NCBI GenBank assembly: GCA_004764695.1
Contig: SMSO01000014.1
Location: forward strand, 2,617,148 to 2,681,147
Length of the DNA: 64,000 nucleotides
Reading direction: 5' to 3'
Source of the DNA: Schizochytrium sp. TIO01
Lineage: Eukaryota; Sar; Bigyra; Thraustochytrida; Thraustochytriidae
Under the pieces are notes generated by a model. It was not told the DNA's origin. It saw nothing but the letters and a program-made list of their open reading frames with translations, and searched no databases. Both the position numbers and the translations under genes were made by a program. Positions 55,981-64,000 of this stretch are shown in pieces (within the stretch, counting starts at the first letter, position 1; the number at the start of each line of letters is the position of its first letter).

Positions 55981-56846
55981 TCATGGTACTACTACTACCC
56001 CGCATCATGCAATGGCCACTAGTACGCGAACCGTTGCATAAATAATCTCGACCCTCAAATTTTAGACAACTCTTTTTTTCGTTCGTGAAGAGCAGCAACT
56101 CTCGGTATCAATTCACCTCATAGTCAACAAAAGTCAAACAACCATCCAAGTGCTTTTCACTGGATAAGTGAGCTAGACTGCTGAACTGGATGTTGATGGA
56201 TTCTCGCTAGATCTTAATACTCGCGATCAGCTTAAGGCTGCGACCATGACGAAAACAATACCTAATTTTTTCCTCTAAATTTCTTTATATACTTTTTTTA
56301 ATATAATAGTTTCTTTTGTGTTGTTTATGGACTTCGCGCCATCCCAAAGCTTCCCCGGACTATCACCTTAGCTTCCCCTAAAAGGGCGCATAGACTTTGG
56401 GTGGAAACAGAGTAAAGATACTCTCTTTCCCTTCCTGAAGTTCCGTGGGACTTCAGCATAATTTTATCTCTAGAGATAACAAACAAACCCTCGTATTTAG
56501 CGAAGCCTAATGGATGTAGAACAAATTCAAATATTTGACCTGAAGCTAGTGGTATGTAACGGGAATATGAGTGTATATACGTGTTTAGTTGTTATATATT
56601 GAAGTAATGTTAGTGGCTTACTCAAGGAGAGAAAGAAGTAGAGGCGCGGTATCATTGTCGATAGATTGTTCACTCACCTGCAGCTACTTCGTTGTTAATG
56701 GCCGTACGCCCGCGGATTCATGTCCTGCTGATGATGATTACGTAGTTTTTTTACTTTTCTTTTTAAAGATACAGCACTAATTCTTTTCATGTTCGGTTTC
56801 TTCATGTCACATCACGTCACATGGGGAAGAAGGTTGCTGTGTATCT
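55981..56846. other. Convergent intergenic region
   Basis: Between the stop codons of the Kelch gene (+) and the ILRUN-like gene (-). AT-rich. No supported gene; it should carry two 3' UTRs. Confidence 0.55.
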
Positions 56847-57545
56847 TTACAAGTCCATACCATTTGACTGTTCCTGGTTACTTGCAAGCTTACTATTAAA
56901 GTCTCCAACGAGCTGATCAATTAGCGGTAGAGACTGCTGGCGCAACGTCATACCTTGCTGCTGGAACTCGGAAGCAGGAAATGTCACCGGGGCTGCACAC
57001 GGATGCGAAGAAGCAATTAGGTAAATAGGATCCCCAAAGTATCCATGAATACAGGCCAGGCGCCAGGATCCCATTCCAGTACCTTCTGTTCTCGGAGCCT
57101 CTAGCACTAGCACAGTCTCTACAATTTCACCAGGACCAGCATTAATTGGAATCTCCGGAGTACCGTTCATTTGATCTCCGTCAACGAAGGTGAGCCGGGT
57201 CTCTGGCGGCCACGCTGTGGGTCCGGTATTCTGAAACCGGAGTCTGATAGGTAAGAGCGTTCCAGGTTGGAAGGGCCTTGACTGCCACGGTGCCAAGTCT
57301 CCCACAAATACAGCTTGCGGCGGGCTTGCGAGAGGGTGAATGTTCATGCCGCCGTTCCCGCGTTGGTTTTGGTGCATGCTAGCGAGATAGTTACTGACTG
57401 CCGTCTCCACATTCCACTGCGAGGCCTCTAAGAAAAACGAGGCCACATGACGATCAACTTGAAGAATCTTAGAGAATTGATCTACAAGCTGGTCATGATC
57501 ATTCGTCGTGATCTTGCCAAAAAGGGCAATCAATTCGTCTGCCAT
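56847..57545 (-). CDS. ILRUN/C6orf106-like protein (UBA-like + NBR1-type Ig domain)
   Basis: 232 residues, intronless, ATG 57545. Residues 1-60 form a UBA-like three-helix segment (DQLVDQFSKILQVDRHVASFFLEASQWNVETAVSNYL). After a short linker comes an Ig-like beta domain of the NBR1/'next to BRCA1' type at about 75-185, with the typical RLRFQNTGPTAWPPETRLTF strand pair (aromatic W-P-P) and SWRLACIHGYFGDPIYLI. A Gln-rich helix closes the protein. This order is that of ILRUN (C6orf106), an animal protein with roles in immunity and lipid regulation; homologues exist in protists. Its protist role is unknown, perhaps cargo recognition in autophagy or ubiquitin signalling. It is divergent from the coiled-coil gene. 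Confidence 0.85.
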   Translation of the reverse strand: MADELIALFGKITTNDHDQLVDQFSKILQVDRHVASFFLEASQWNVETAVSNYLASMHQNQRGNGGMNIHPLASPPQAVFVGDLAPWQSRPFQPGTLLPIRLRFQNTGPTAWPPETRLTFVDGDQMNGTPEIPINAGPGEIVETVLVLEAPRTEGTGMGSWRLACIHGYFGDPIYLIASSHPCAAPVTFPASEFQQQGMTLRQQSLPLIDQLVGDFNSKLASNQEQSNGMDL

Positions 57546-58447
57546 GATTTCTAAATATTATCCAGAGTCTTGCGGAACACCAATTCGCTCCCAACACGAG
57601 ACACTCGTAACTAGATTCCACAGGCCTTAAGCGGTGTACGCAATATACCACCTAAGTTAATCTACAAGTTCTGCAAGATGGCTCTTGTTTGATGAATTCT
57701 CCAAGGCGTCGTTACAGTATCCGTAGAAACCCTCGAGAGCGGGTCGGATGCGTCGATTTCCCCTGATGATCGGTTGATGAAGCTGCCCAGACAGCCACTC
57801 TGAGCCAGGATAAAAACTCAAGTCTCAGGCTTTCGCGTCACAACCCGAAAGGTCCTCTAGAGGGGCGTAATACCTTCCCCAGGAGAGCCACACGTTGAGA
57901 GTTTGCGAAGAAAGTTGAAGGAAACCTTTTTCAAGAAAGAAGAAAACAGAAGAATAGAAGAAACAGAAGAAATAGAAGCAGAAAAGAAGGAAAGCCGAAA
58001 AGAACAATACCAATTATACTTCGCGAGAAGAAGTGTAATATCAAAAGCAATATATAATAGATATTAGCTCACACAAGTGAAACAAAAACTAAACTGTCAC
58101 TTAGAAGTCCGGAATACTGGGGAATATAGAACACCACGAAAAAGAACGCCGAAACAGAAATAAACCTGGGCTCGGAGAAATTTACCAATTGTCTATCAGA
58201 AAACCACCTCATTTACCCCGCTCTCAACGGGTCATTTCTGCAAATAAGGCAACTTGTAAGCAGTCGCATTCTTGCGAACTTGTGTGTGAAAGGAATTTCG
58301 AAGCCTCTTGATGGGAGCGTGACAAATTTGGAGTGGCCAGGTTTGCCTCTAATCCATGAGGTATCTTGCACTGTGGCATAAATCGTTGAGTTTGTATGTG
58401 AACGGCAATACTTTGGGGTGGAGGGAGAATATAGAGGGAGGTGACAT
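57546..58447. promoter_or_regulatory. Divergent promoter between ILRUN-like and coiled-coil genes
   Basis: About 900 bases. It contains a purine-rich tract of GAAGAAA-type units (about 57905-57995). No supported gene inside. Confidence 0.5.
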
Positions 58448-60313
58448 ATGCTGCGACACACCGGAATGGCGGCATCAGGAAGTCCACAGATTGCAGGAGC
58501 TCAGGTGGATGGGATTTTAACGAGACCTGCAGGTCTTGGAGAGCAAGATGACCAAGCAGGGCTTGCGATGCGCCAGCACAGGGAGCAATGGCTAAGAAAA
58601 ATGCAACATAAATTACCACGACCTCCGATAGAGGAAAACCCTATCCGTAACAACTCCTCGCTAAATGGTCTTTCGCATGCATCGAGGGGCGCAGGACGCT
58701 GGAGATCAGATACAACCACAGCACCTTTATCGCCAGAAACACAAACCGAAGGTGCTGACATACTTGGGGGGTTAGGTTGGGGGAAACAGCGAACGGAAGG
58801 CTCCCTTCTAAACGATAGCGAAAGCCAAGAATTGCTCACACAGAACAAGTCGTCGTCTCAACAGCAGGCGAGAAAGCAGCAAGAACATGATGGAGAGCTC
58901 ATGCGTAAGCTTTGGGAAAAAGACCGCCTCATCAAGGGATTGCAGCGTAACATCGATAAATTATCCCGGTCGCTAAAAGTGGCCAATCGTCAGAATGAAC
59001 AAAGAGCTGCGATAGAAAACTTGACACCTAAAACAGAGTCTACTGCAGCAGCTCCAGCGCCCTCTCCGCGCCACCGTCGAGGAGCTATATTGGTTGTTAC
59101 AGAAGATCATGAAAGCATTTCTACCGTTGAGAGCTCTAAAGAAAAGCAGGATTTAAAAGCAGCGGATGAAAAAGATGTATCATTGTTTGGGCAGACACAG
59201 ATTTCTCCGCGGGAGTCCGCTCGAAATCTTCAACTTCAGGCACAGCTTCGCGAGGCTCAAACAAAAAGTCGAAACCTTTCTGCGGAAATTATTGGCCTTC
59301 GCGAGCTCACAGTAGCATCAAAACAGCAAATCGCGGACTTGGAGGCTTTGACCGAGGCTTTGAAAGAAGAAAAGGACCAGCTTAAACTAAAAAAGGAAGA
59401 AGAAGCTGCCGTAGCTCAGGCTACAGAGCTAAAGGTGCGTATGGAGGCTGAAAAGCTTGCACAGAAGCAGCTCTTGCAGCTTAGACATGAAAATATTAAA
59501 GCGTTGAATGAATTGGCTGCATCCAAGGGGGAAGTAGTAGTCGTTCGAAAGCAACTCATGCAAGCAAACTCTGATAAACGCCAAACCGAGCAGGAACTCC
59601 ATCTCCGGCTACGCAAAGCAGAAATCGAACGAGATGAAATAGCCAAACGACAATCACAAGAAGTAAATCGACTTAGTGATTTAGAAGACATTGTACGAAT
59701 ACAAAAGGAATCGATTGCTGTATTAGAACAGAAACTTGTTGTCAAAGCCGCGGGGCAAGAAGCCAAGATGATACCTTTAGAAAAGCTTGAAAAGCAGATA
59801 TTACAGCTCAGACGCGACCTTAAGATACGCGATGATGCATCAGCATTTCAAAGAAGGCAACATGCTGCTGAAGCAAAAGTTCTTCGGTCCGAACTCGGTA
59901 AGATGCGTGCTGAGTTAGAAGCAGCGCAAAATCGTATCAGTATTCTTTCTCAAGATGCCTCCAAAGTTTCGCTTGAGCGCACACATAACAAACTGCGGGA
60001 GCAAGTTCGAGCGAATGAAGATCTTGGACGCCGCGCTGACCGAGATCGCCAATTCAGCTTAAAGCTTGAGCAAAAGCTTGCAGGACAACGGGATCAAGAT
60101 GAGCTTCTAACCAGCGCTTGGGAGCATTTAAGGGAACTACTAGAAGTGGAGCGTTCATCAAAACCGCAATGTTTCATGTGTGGAAAGTCAAGTGGGATGC
60201 ACCCCCATCAATGCCCAACCTGTTTAGTTATTGCGTGCTCGCCTTGTGCACAAAACCAACTATGCGAGTGTATGGAAAACTCTGTCTGGGTCTACAAAGA
60301 TGGAAGAAAGTAA
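58448..60313 (+). CDS. Coiled-coil protein with C-terminal Cys-rich zinc finger
   Basis: 621 residues, intronless, ATG 58448. No named family recognised. The N-terminal 160 residues are low-complexity and polar. From about 165 to 560 the protein is a nearly continuous coiled coil (for example LEALTEALKEEKDQLKLKKE and LRSELGKMRAELEAAQNRI), broken by one Pro/Ala region at about 195-245. The C-terminus (about 573-610) has four Cys pairs: CFMC, CPTC, CSPC and CEC, arranged like a FYVE/RING/B-box-type zinc module. That fits a cytoskeletal or vesicle-tethering protein with a terminal binding finger, which is inference. The start codon has a 5' leader shared with the divergent ILRUN-like gene. A second frame overlaps the stop (see 60300). 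Confidence 0.82.
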   Translation: MLRHTGMAASGSPQIAGAQVDGILTRPAGLGEQDDQAGLAMRQHREQWLRKMQHKLPRPPIEENPIRNNSSLNGLSHASRGAGRWRSDTTTAPLSPETQTEGADILGGLGWGKQRTEGSLLNDSESQELLTQNKSSSQQQARKQQEHDGELMRKLWEKDRLIKGLQRNIDKLSRSLKVANRQNEQRAAIENLTPKTESTAAAPAPSPRHRRGAILVVTEDHESISTVESSKEKQDLKAADEKDVSLFGQTQISPRESARNLQLQAQLREAQTKSRNLSAEIIGLRELTVASKQQIADLEALTEALKEEKDQLKLKKEEEAAVAQATELKVRMEAEKLAQKQLLQLRHENIKALNELAASKGEVVVVRKQLMQANSDKRQTEQELHLRLRKAEIERDEIAKRQSQEVNRLSDLEDIVRIQKESIAVLEQKLVVKAAGQEAKMIPLEKLEKQILQLRRDLKIRDDASAFQRRQHAAEAKVLRSELGKMRAELEAAQNRISILSQDASKVSLERTHNKLREQVRANEDLGRRADRDRQFSLKLEQKLAGQRDQDELLTSAWEHLRELLEVERSSKPQCFMCGKSSGMHPHQCPTCLVIACSPCAQNQLCECMENSVWVYKDGRK

Positions 60314-60479
60314 TGCAGAAGCTTTGAGCTCCTCAACATGGCAACTTGACGCTGACCTGGTTGCCCGTGCGAGTCAATCCGAGTATCGCACAAACAGGCT
60401 GGAAAGTATACTACGTGCGTTAGAGAGCGCTCGGCAACATCCTAGTTTGACGGATGAAGTTGAAACAAATAGCATCTAA
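60300..60479 (+). CDS. Overlapping short frame, 59 residues; possible C-terminal extension
   Basis: An ATG at 60300 overlaps the last codons of the coiled-coil gene in the +1 frame and encodes 59 residues. It contains a helical, charged segment (DLVARASQSEYRTNRLESIL) similar in style to the coiled coils upstream. It could be the true C-terminus of that protein if a short splice or a one-base sequence error lies near 60290-60311, or a small overlapping reading frame. I cannot separate these by eye. No homologue recognised. Confidence 0.35.
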   Translation: MEESNAEALSSSTWQLDADLVARASQSEYRTNRLESILRALESARQHPSLTDEVETNSI

Positions 60480-60626
60480 ATTAGTGCCATTCCCGTATCT
60501 GTGTTTACAAAGTAATTAAAATATACTACTATAAACGACACTGAACTCTGACTTATAGTATGGGTGTATCTGTGAAAAGTTAGTGCGTACTACAACTCGA
60601 ATGCAATTGACCATTCAAGGTTATGT

Positions 60627-61043
60627 ATGCATATGAATTACCTATCGGAAATGTCGACCACGAAGCCTGATGACAGTGCAAGTGCGGATTTTGACCTCCC
60701 TATCTGGCTTTCAAAACAAAACGGAGGTATACGTGTATACTGTCCCTACACAATACAAACAGATGACATTACTACATTGATCACAAGCTGCTTTCAAACT
60801 GCTTTAGAAATGGAGTTGTATCATTGTGAGAATACTCTTAGGGCTTTGCTAGAGTTGCAGGAAGTGAACATCTTTGAACACACGAGCCTTCTTCTCCTTC
60901 CTAGTCAGATTTTTACAATAGGAAATGAGCCTCCTGAACCTCTCGTTACCTGTGTTATCAAATACTGCAATCACTATTATCTGCTTAGATATTTGGACAG
61001 ATGGATCCTTGTAATTTTATTTTTCGCGTGGATTCCCATGTAG
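60627..61043 (+). CDS. Hypothetical 138-residue protein
   Basis: Start ATG 60627, stop TAG 61041-61043. No recognised family. The frame is soluble-looking (IWLSKQNGGIRVYCPYTIQ, ITSCFQTALEMELYH) and then turns hydrophobic near the C-terminus (WILVILFFAWIPM). It may be only one exon of a larger gene. The stop codon lies within an 18-base direct duplication, so the C-terminus may be altered by it. Confidence 0.35.
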   Translation: MHMNYLSEMSTTKPDDSASADFDLPIWLSKQNGGIRVYCPYTIQTDDITTLITSCFQTALEMELYHCENTLRALLELQEVNIFEHTSLLLLPSQIFTIGNEPPEPLVTCVIKYCNHYYLLRYLDRWILVILFFAWIPM

Positions 61044-61067
61044 TCAAGAATTCCCATGTAGTCAAGA
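61032..61067. repeat. 18-base direct tandem duplication
   Basis: ATTCCCATGTAGTCAAGA occurs twice, head to tail. The first copy contains the TAG stop codon of the 138-residue frame. Confidence 0.9.
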
Positions 61068-61482
61068 GCTACTTCAACAAATTATATAGATTGTAATACT
61101 CTGGTAAACAACAATAGAGTTTTGAAAAGGAGGTTTGCACTCGGTTTTAAAGAGGAGTATACTCCATCTCTTTGACATTAAAACTTCTTTTAACTTCAGA
61201 ATATTTTCGAGAATTTATTTGTTTCGGAGAAATAATCAGCGAAGAAGTCTTCAATAGTTAGAAGTTATACCATACACAGTCTGTGCTGCTCTACAGCAAG
61301 AGGCATACAAGAAGAGATGGATTCAACGGGGGAATAGTCTATAGAGCACACAAAGATTTTTTGTTTTGTTGTAGATTTGTTCTGTGTGAATTAGATCTTG
61401 TATGAGAATGGCATGAATATGATGAAAAAAGGAGTTAGGAAACTGTGCAAGTGGAGAGGTTGAAAATTGATGTTGTAGTGTA

Positions 61483-62008
61483 TTACTTCCAGAGTTTGCG
61501 CAAAGACATGTTCTGATCAGAGTCCTTCTTCATGACCTTGGCAACAGCCATTTCGAAGTCCTCCTGGGTAACATGGATGCGCCTCTCACGCAAAGCAAAC
61601 ATTCCTGCTTCTGTACACACAGCCTTACACTCTGCGCCCGAGGCGCCAGATAGCTTGTTCGCGACCAATTGCAAGTTAATGCCGCGCATAAGGTTCATCT
61701 TGCGGGAGTGGATCTTGAGAATACTCTCACGAGACTCGACGCCAGGGTTAGGGAACTCAATCTTACGATCAATACGACCGGGCCGCAAGAGTGCGGGGTC
61801 CAGAATATCGATTCGATTTGTGGCCATAATCACCTTAATCTTGTTACTGGGCTCGAATCCATCAAGCTGGTTAAGAAGCTCAAGCATGGTACGCTGCACC
61901 TCAGCGTCACCACCACCGCCACTCTCAGAACGGGCACTACCAATGGAGTCGATCTCATCCATGAAGATAATGGATGGCGCAGCCTCGCGGGCCATGACGA
62001 AGAGCTCA

Positions 62009-62040
<32 letters not shown>

Positions 62041-62700
62041 TTGGACGAGCTCAGCACCCGAGACACGGATAAAGGTACAGTCTGTGTGGTGAGCCACAGC
62101 ACGCGCCAAGAGTGTCTTACCAGTACCCGGAGGGCCATAGAGCAGCACACCCTTGGGTTGCGCGACACCAAGACTCTCGAAGAGCTCGGGATGCTTAATG
62201 GGCAATTCAATGACCTCTTTGATCTCCCGAATCTGCTTCGACAAACCACCAACCATATCGTACGTCGAATCAGGAACCTTTTCAACCTTCATGAGGGAAA
62301 CAAGTGGGTCCACCTTGGACGGGAGGATCTTGTGAAGAGTATAGCTGTCGTTGCGGAGAGCTACGCGGGTGTTGGGCGTACACTTTGAAATGTCGATCTT
62401 AGGGTCAACATCCACTACATACTTTCCCTCTGGGTTCACCTTTACAAGAACCTTCTTCTTGCCCATGGCCTTAACAACTTCACCTACATATGAGCCAGGC
62501 TCCTGAAGAACCTGCAGCTCGTCACGGAGAAGACGAACTTGAGTGTTTAGCTCATTGCGCTGAGCCTGCAGACGCCTCAAGTTGGCTGTCTTCTCACGGA
62601 GCTGAGCCTCCATACGCTCAATTTTGCTCCTGAAGAACGTACCCACGCCGTCGGTGCTGTCCACATTCATAGCTTTGGTCGAGCTAGCAGAAGGTGCCAT
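61483..62700 (-). CDS. RPT6: 26S proteasome regulatory particle ATPase Rpt6 (PSMC5)
   Basis: 405 residues, intronless, ATG 62700. An N-terminal coiled coil ([20 protein letters not shown]) is followed by the OB-fold region and the AAA+ domain: Walker A GPPGTGKT at residues 189-196, Walker B IIFMDEID near 245, [20 protein letters not shown] with the arginine fingers, and a C-terminal lid. The last residues, MSLRKLWK, match the Rpt6 C-terminus, which inserts into the 20S alpha ring. The protein is one of six base ATPases that unfold ubiquitinated substrates and open the 20S gate. Length and motifs are normal for the family. This is the best-conserved gene in the window. Confidence 0.97.
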
Positions 62701-63511
62701 TTTTGCGAATTGAATTTAGACTTTGAAGAGCGATTTATCGAAAAATATCACTAATCTAGCAAGGCTCAAATCCACTTGAGACTTAGCCACACTGGGAAAT
62801 CCAAGAGATACTTCGCAACCTCAAGACCGGAAGGCGAATAACTTCAGCCTTTACCCCTTGATCTCCCTGCACGAAGCTGGAGACTGCGATCTACGTCGCA
62901 ATTCGATTATGGTTTTGCCTCTGTCTGGTTTTGGCTATTTGAAGATAGTCGCAGAGAAGGTTGACGAACAGTCGATGATGGGTGATCGATCGCTGCTCCA
63001 CCGCGGACCGTTATAACCAGGGGACCACCGCACGGGGCCTCCTCCTATGACTGAAAGACACAAATATACTCTCGCCGCGCCACCTCGGCTCCGCAAGATC
63101 GCCGCGAGCGCACAGAGTTTGGTGCCGACGCCAAAGTGCTTCTTTCTGCTTCTTTCGCCGTTTGCCTGTGGGTTCGCCGTCCAACCAGGACGCCTAGGTT
63201 GAGTCCCTCTGATTGGTTGTAAGTGGATTATCAGTATTTATACTATGGGTCATAAGTTTGTTTCATAGTACAGGCTTGCGTAAAAGCTATTTTGGCGCAC
63301 TAAGGTGTAGAGAAGAGCAGATTTATGGGGAGATTGGAGGAGGACTTACGAAAGGATTGCAAGAAGGTAGGGAGTCAAAGGCTAGGAAATGGTTGGGAGG
63401 TGCGTTCGAAAGTTGGTTTTAATCATGCTAACATATAGTATACACAGAGGGTGGTTAAAATCTAGGTGTGGCTTGGTGAGTTTAGATCTTTGAGAAGGGG
63501 AGGTTCTCTGA
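62701..63511. other. Intergenic: Rpt6 promoter and 3' UTR of the right-edge gene
   Basis: Both flanking genes are on the minus strand. The part near 62701 is the Rpt6 promoter and 5' leader and the part near 63511 the 3' UTR of the neighbour. A 69-codon + frame has no recognisable features. Confidence 0.5.
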
Positions 63512-64000
63512 TTAGGAGGTATGGGATGACGAAGATGCCTGTCGACCGGAGTTTACAGCGAAATGTAGCCTTTGTACAATTCGGGAGTTTGAACGAGAGG
63601 GGGAGGATGAAGGAGACTCGCAAAATGCTTTTATAGGTAGAGGTCTCACTGGCGAGTCTTTTGCGTGAGACTGCCTCGAACGTGGAGTTCTAGTTTGATG
63701 GTGCCTTGGAGAGTCCTGCGAATGTTTGGTATTCTGATTGTCCTCATAATGTTTTTTGTGCAACTCAGTTTCTTTTTCCTTCCTCTTTTCAGCTAAGAAG
63801 CTGGGAACTCCTGCCGAGGACTCCAAATCCTCTAATAGCCATGTCTTCTCTAGCTTGGCACTGTACTCGCGCATATCTTCCAGGGCAGGTGGAGGCTTCA
63901 TCGCTTCGTTTTTCTCTTGCGTAATATCCTCATGCTCCATTTCAAGCAAAGATTGTACATGCTCAATATCTTGAAGGAGTTCCTCGGCTTCTTCCTCCAG
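63512..64000 (-). CDS. 3' end of a gene that leaves the window (unknown, coiled-coil plus Ser-rich tail)
   Basis: The frame is open through the right edge, so the start is outside; 162 codons and the stop are visible. The first visible part is an acidic coiled coil (LEEEAEELLQDIEHVQSLLE) and the rest is a polar tail with Lys/Glu and many Ser/Arg residues (SPRHHQTRTPRSRQS, SSSPSRSNS). No domain recognised. The TTG that would start a shorter frame at 63949 is internal. Confidence 0.65.
   Translation of the reverse strand: MEEEAEELLQDIEHVQSLLEMEHEDITQEKNEAMKPPPALEDMREYSAKLEKTWLLEDLESSAGVPSFLAEKRKEKETELHKKHYEDNQNTKHSQDSPRHHQTRTPRSRQSHAKDSPVRPLPIKAFCESPSSSPSRSNSRIVQRLHFAVNSGRQASSSSHTS

Overview
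The window is nuclear DNA of a eukaryotic protist. Evidence: protein kinases of purely eukaryotic families, a 26S proteasome ATPase, GT-AG introns in a few genes, a tRNA-Ile(AAT) with a Pol III T-run, and long gene-free stretches rich in tetranucleotide microsatellites. Most genes are intron-poor, some kinases have plant-like features (asparagine at the WNK beta-3 position, an IRE-type zinc finger), and a eukaryotic selenocysteine-pathway kinase is present. This suggests a stramenopile, perhaps a thraustochytrid/labyrinthulomycete. That assignment is inference only.

Layout. 1-9.3 kb: a small two-exon membrane protein, an unrecognised 557-residue protein, a long MAST/IRE/Rim15-type AGC kinase and, divergent from it, phosphoseryl-tRNA(Sec) kinase. 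9.3-36.1 kb: a gene-poor 'sulfation island' with three paralogous secreted sulfatases and one type II membrane sulfotransferase, all on the + strand. Between sulfatases 2 and 3 lie a tRNA-Ile and the decayed remains of an IS607-like mobile element. That element has a serine recombinase followed on the same strand by a broken Fanzor/TnpB-type RNA-guided nuclease gene, and a second, inverted fragment of the recombinase lies beyond the tRNA. 37-38.2 kb: a three-exon, probably N-myristoylated leucine-rich-repeat protein. 38.2-44.7 kb: repeats, a GC-rich patch and the WNK upstream region. 44.7-64 kb: a gene-dense block with a WNK kinase, a two-exon tail-anchored coiled-coil protein, an R3H protein with a RING/U-box-like segment, a membrane Kelch protein, an ILRUN-like UBA/Ig protein, a coiled-coil zinc-finger protein, proteasome Rpt6 and the 3' end of a gene that leaves the window.

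How the parts relate. The three sulfatases and the sulfotransferase could act on the same extracellular sulfated glycans, adding and removing sulfate. Several gene pairs share short divergent promoters. The most notable item is the fossil IS607/Fanzor element at 20.88-22.81 kb. No single open reading frame covers it, but conserved Fanzor blocks appear in the expected order across all frames of the minus strand.

Caveat on starts: several long reading frames begin at GTG or TTG. I moved these to the first in-frame ATG, and the changed starts are given in the entries.
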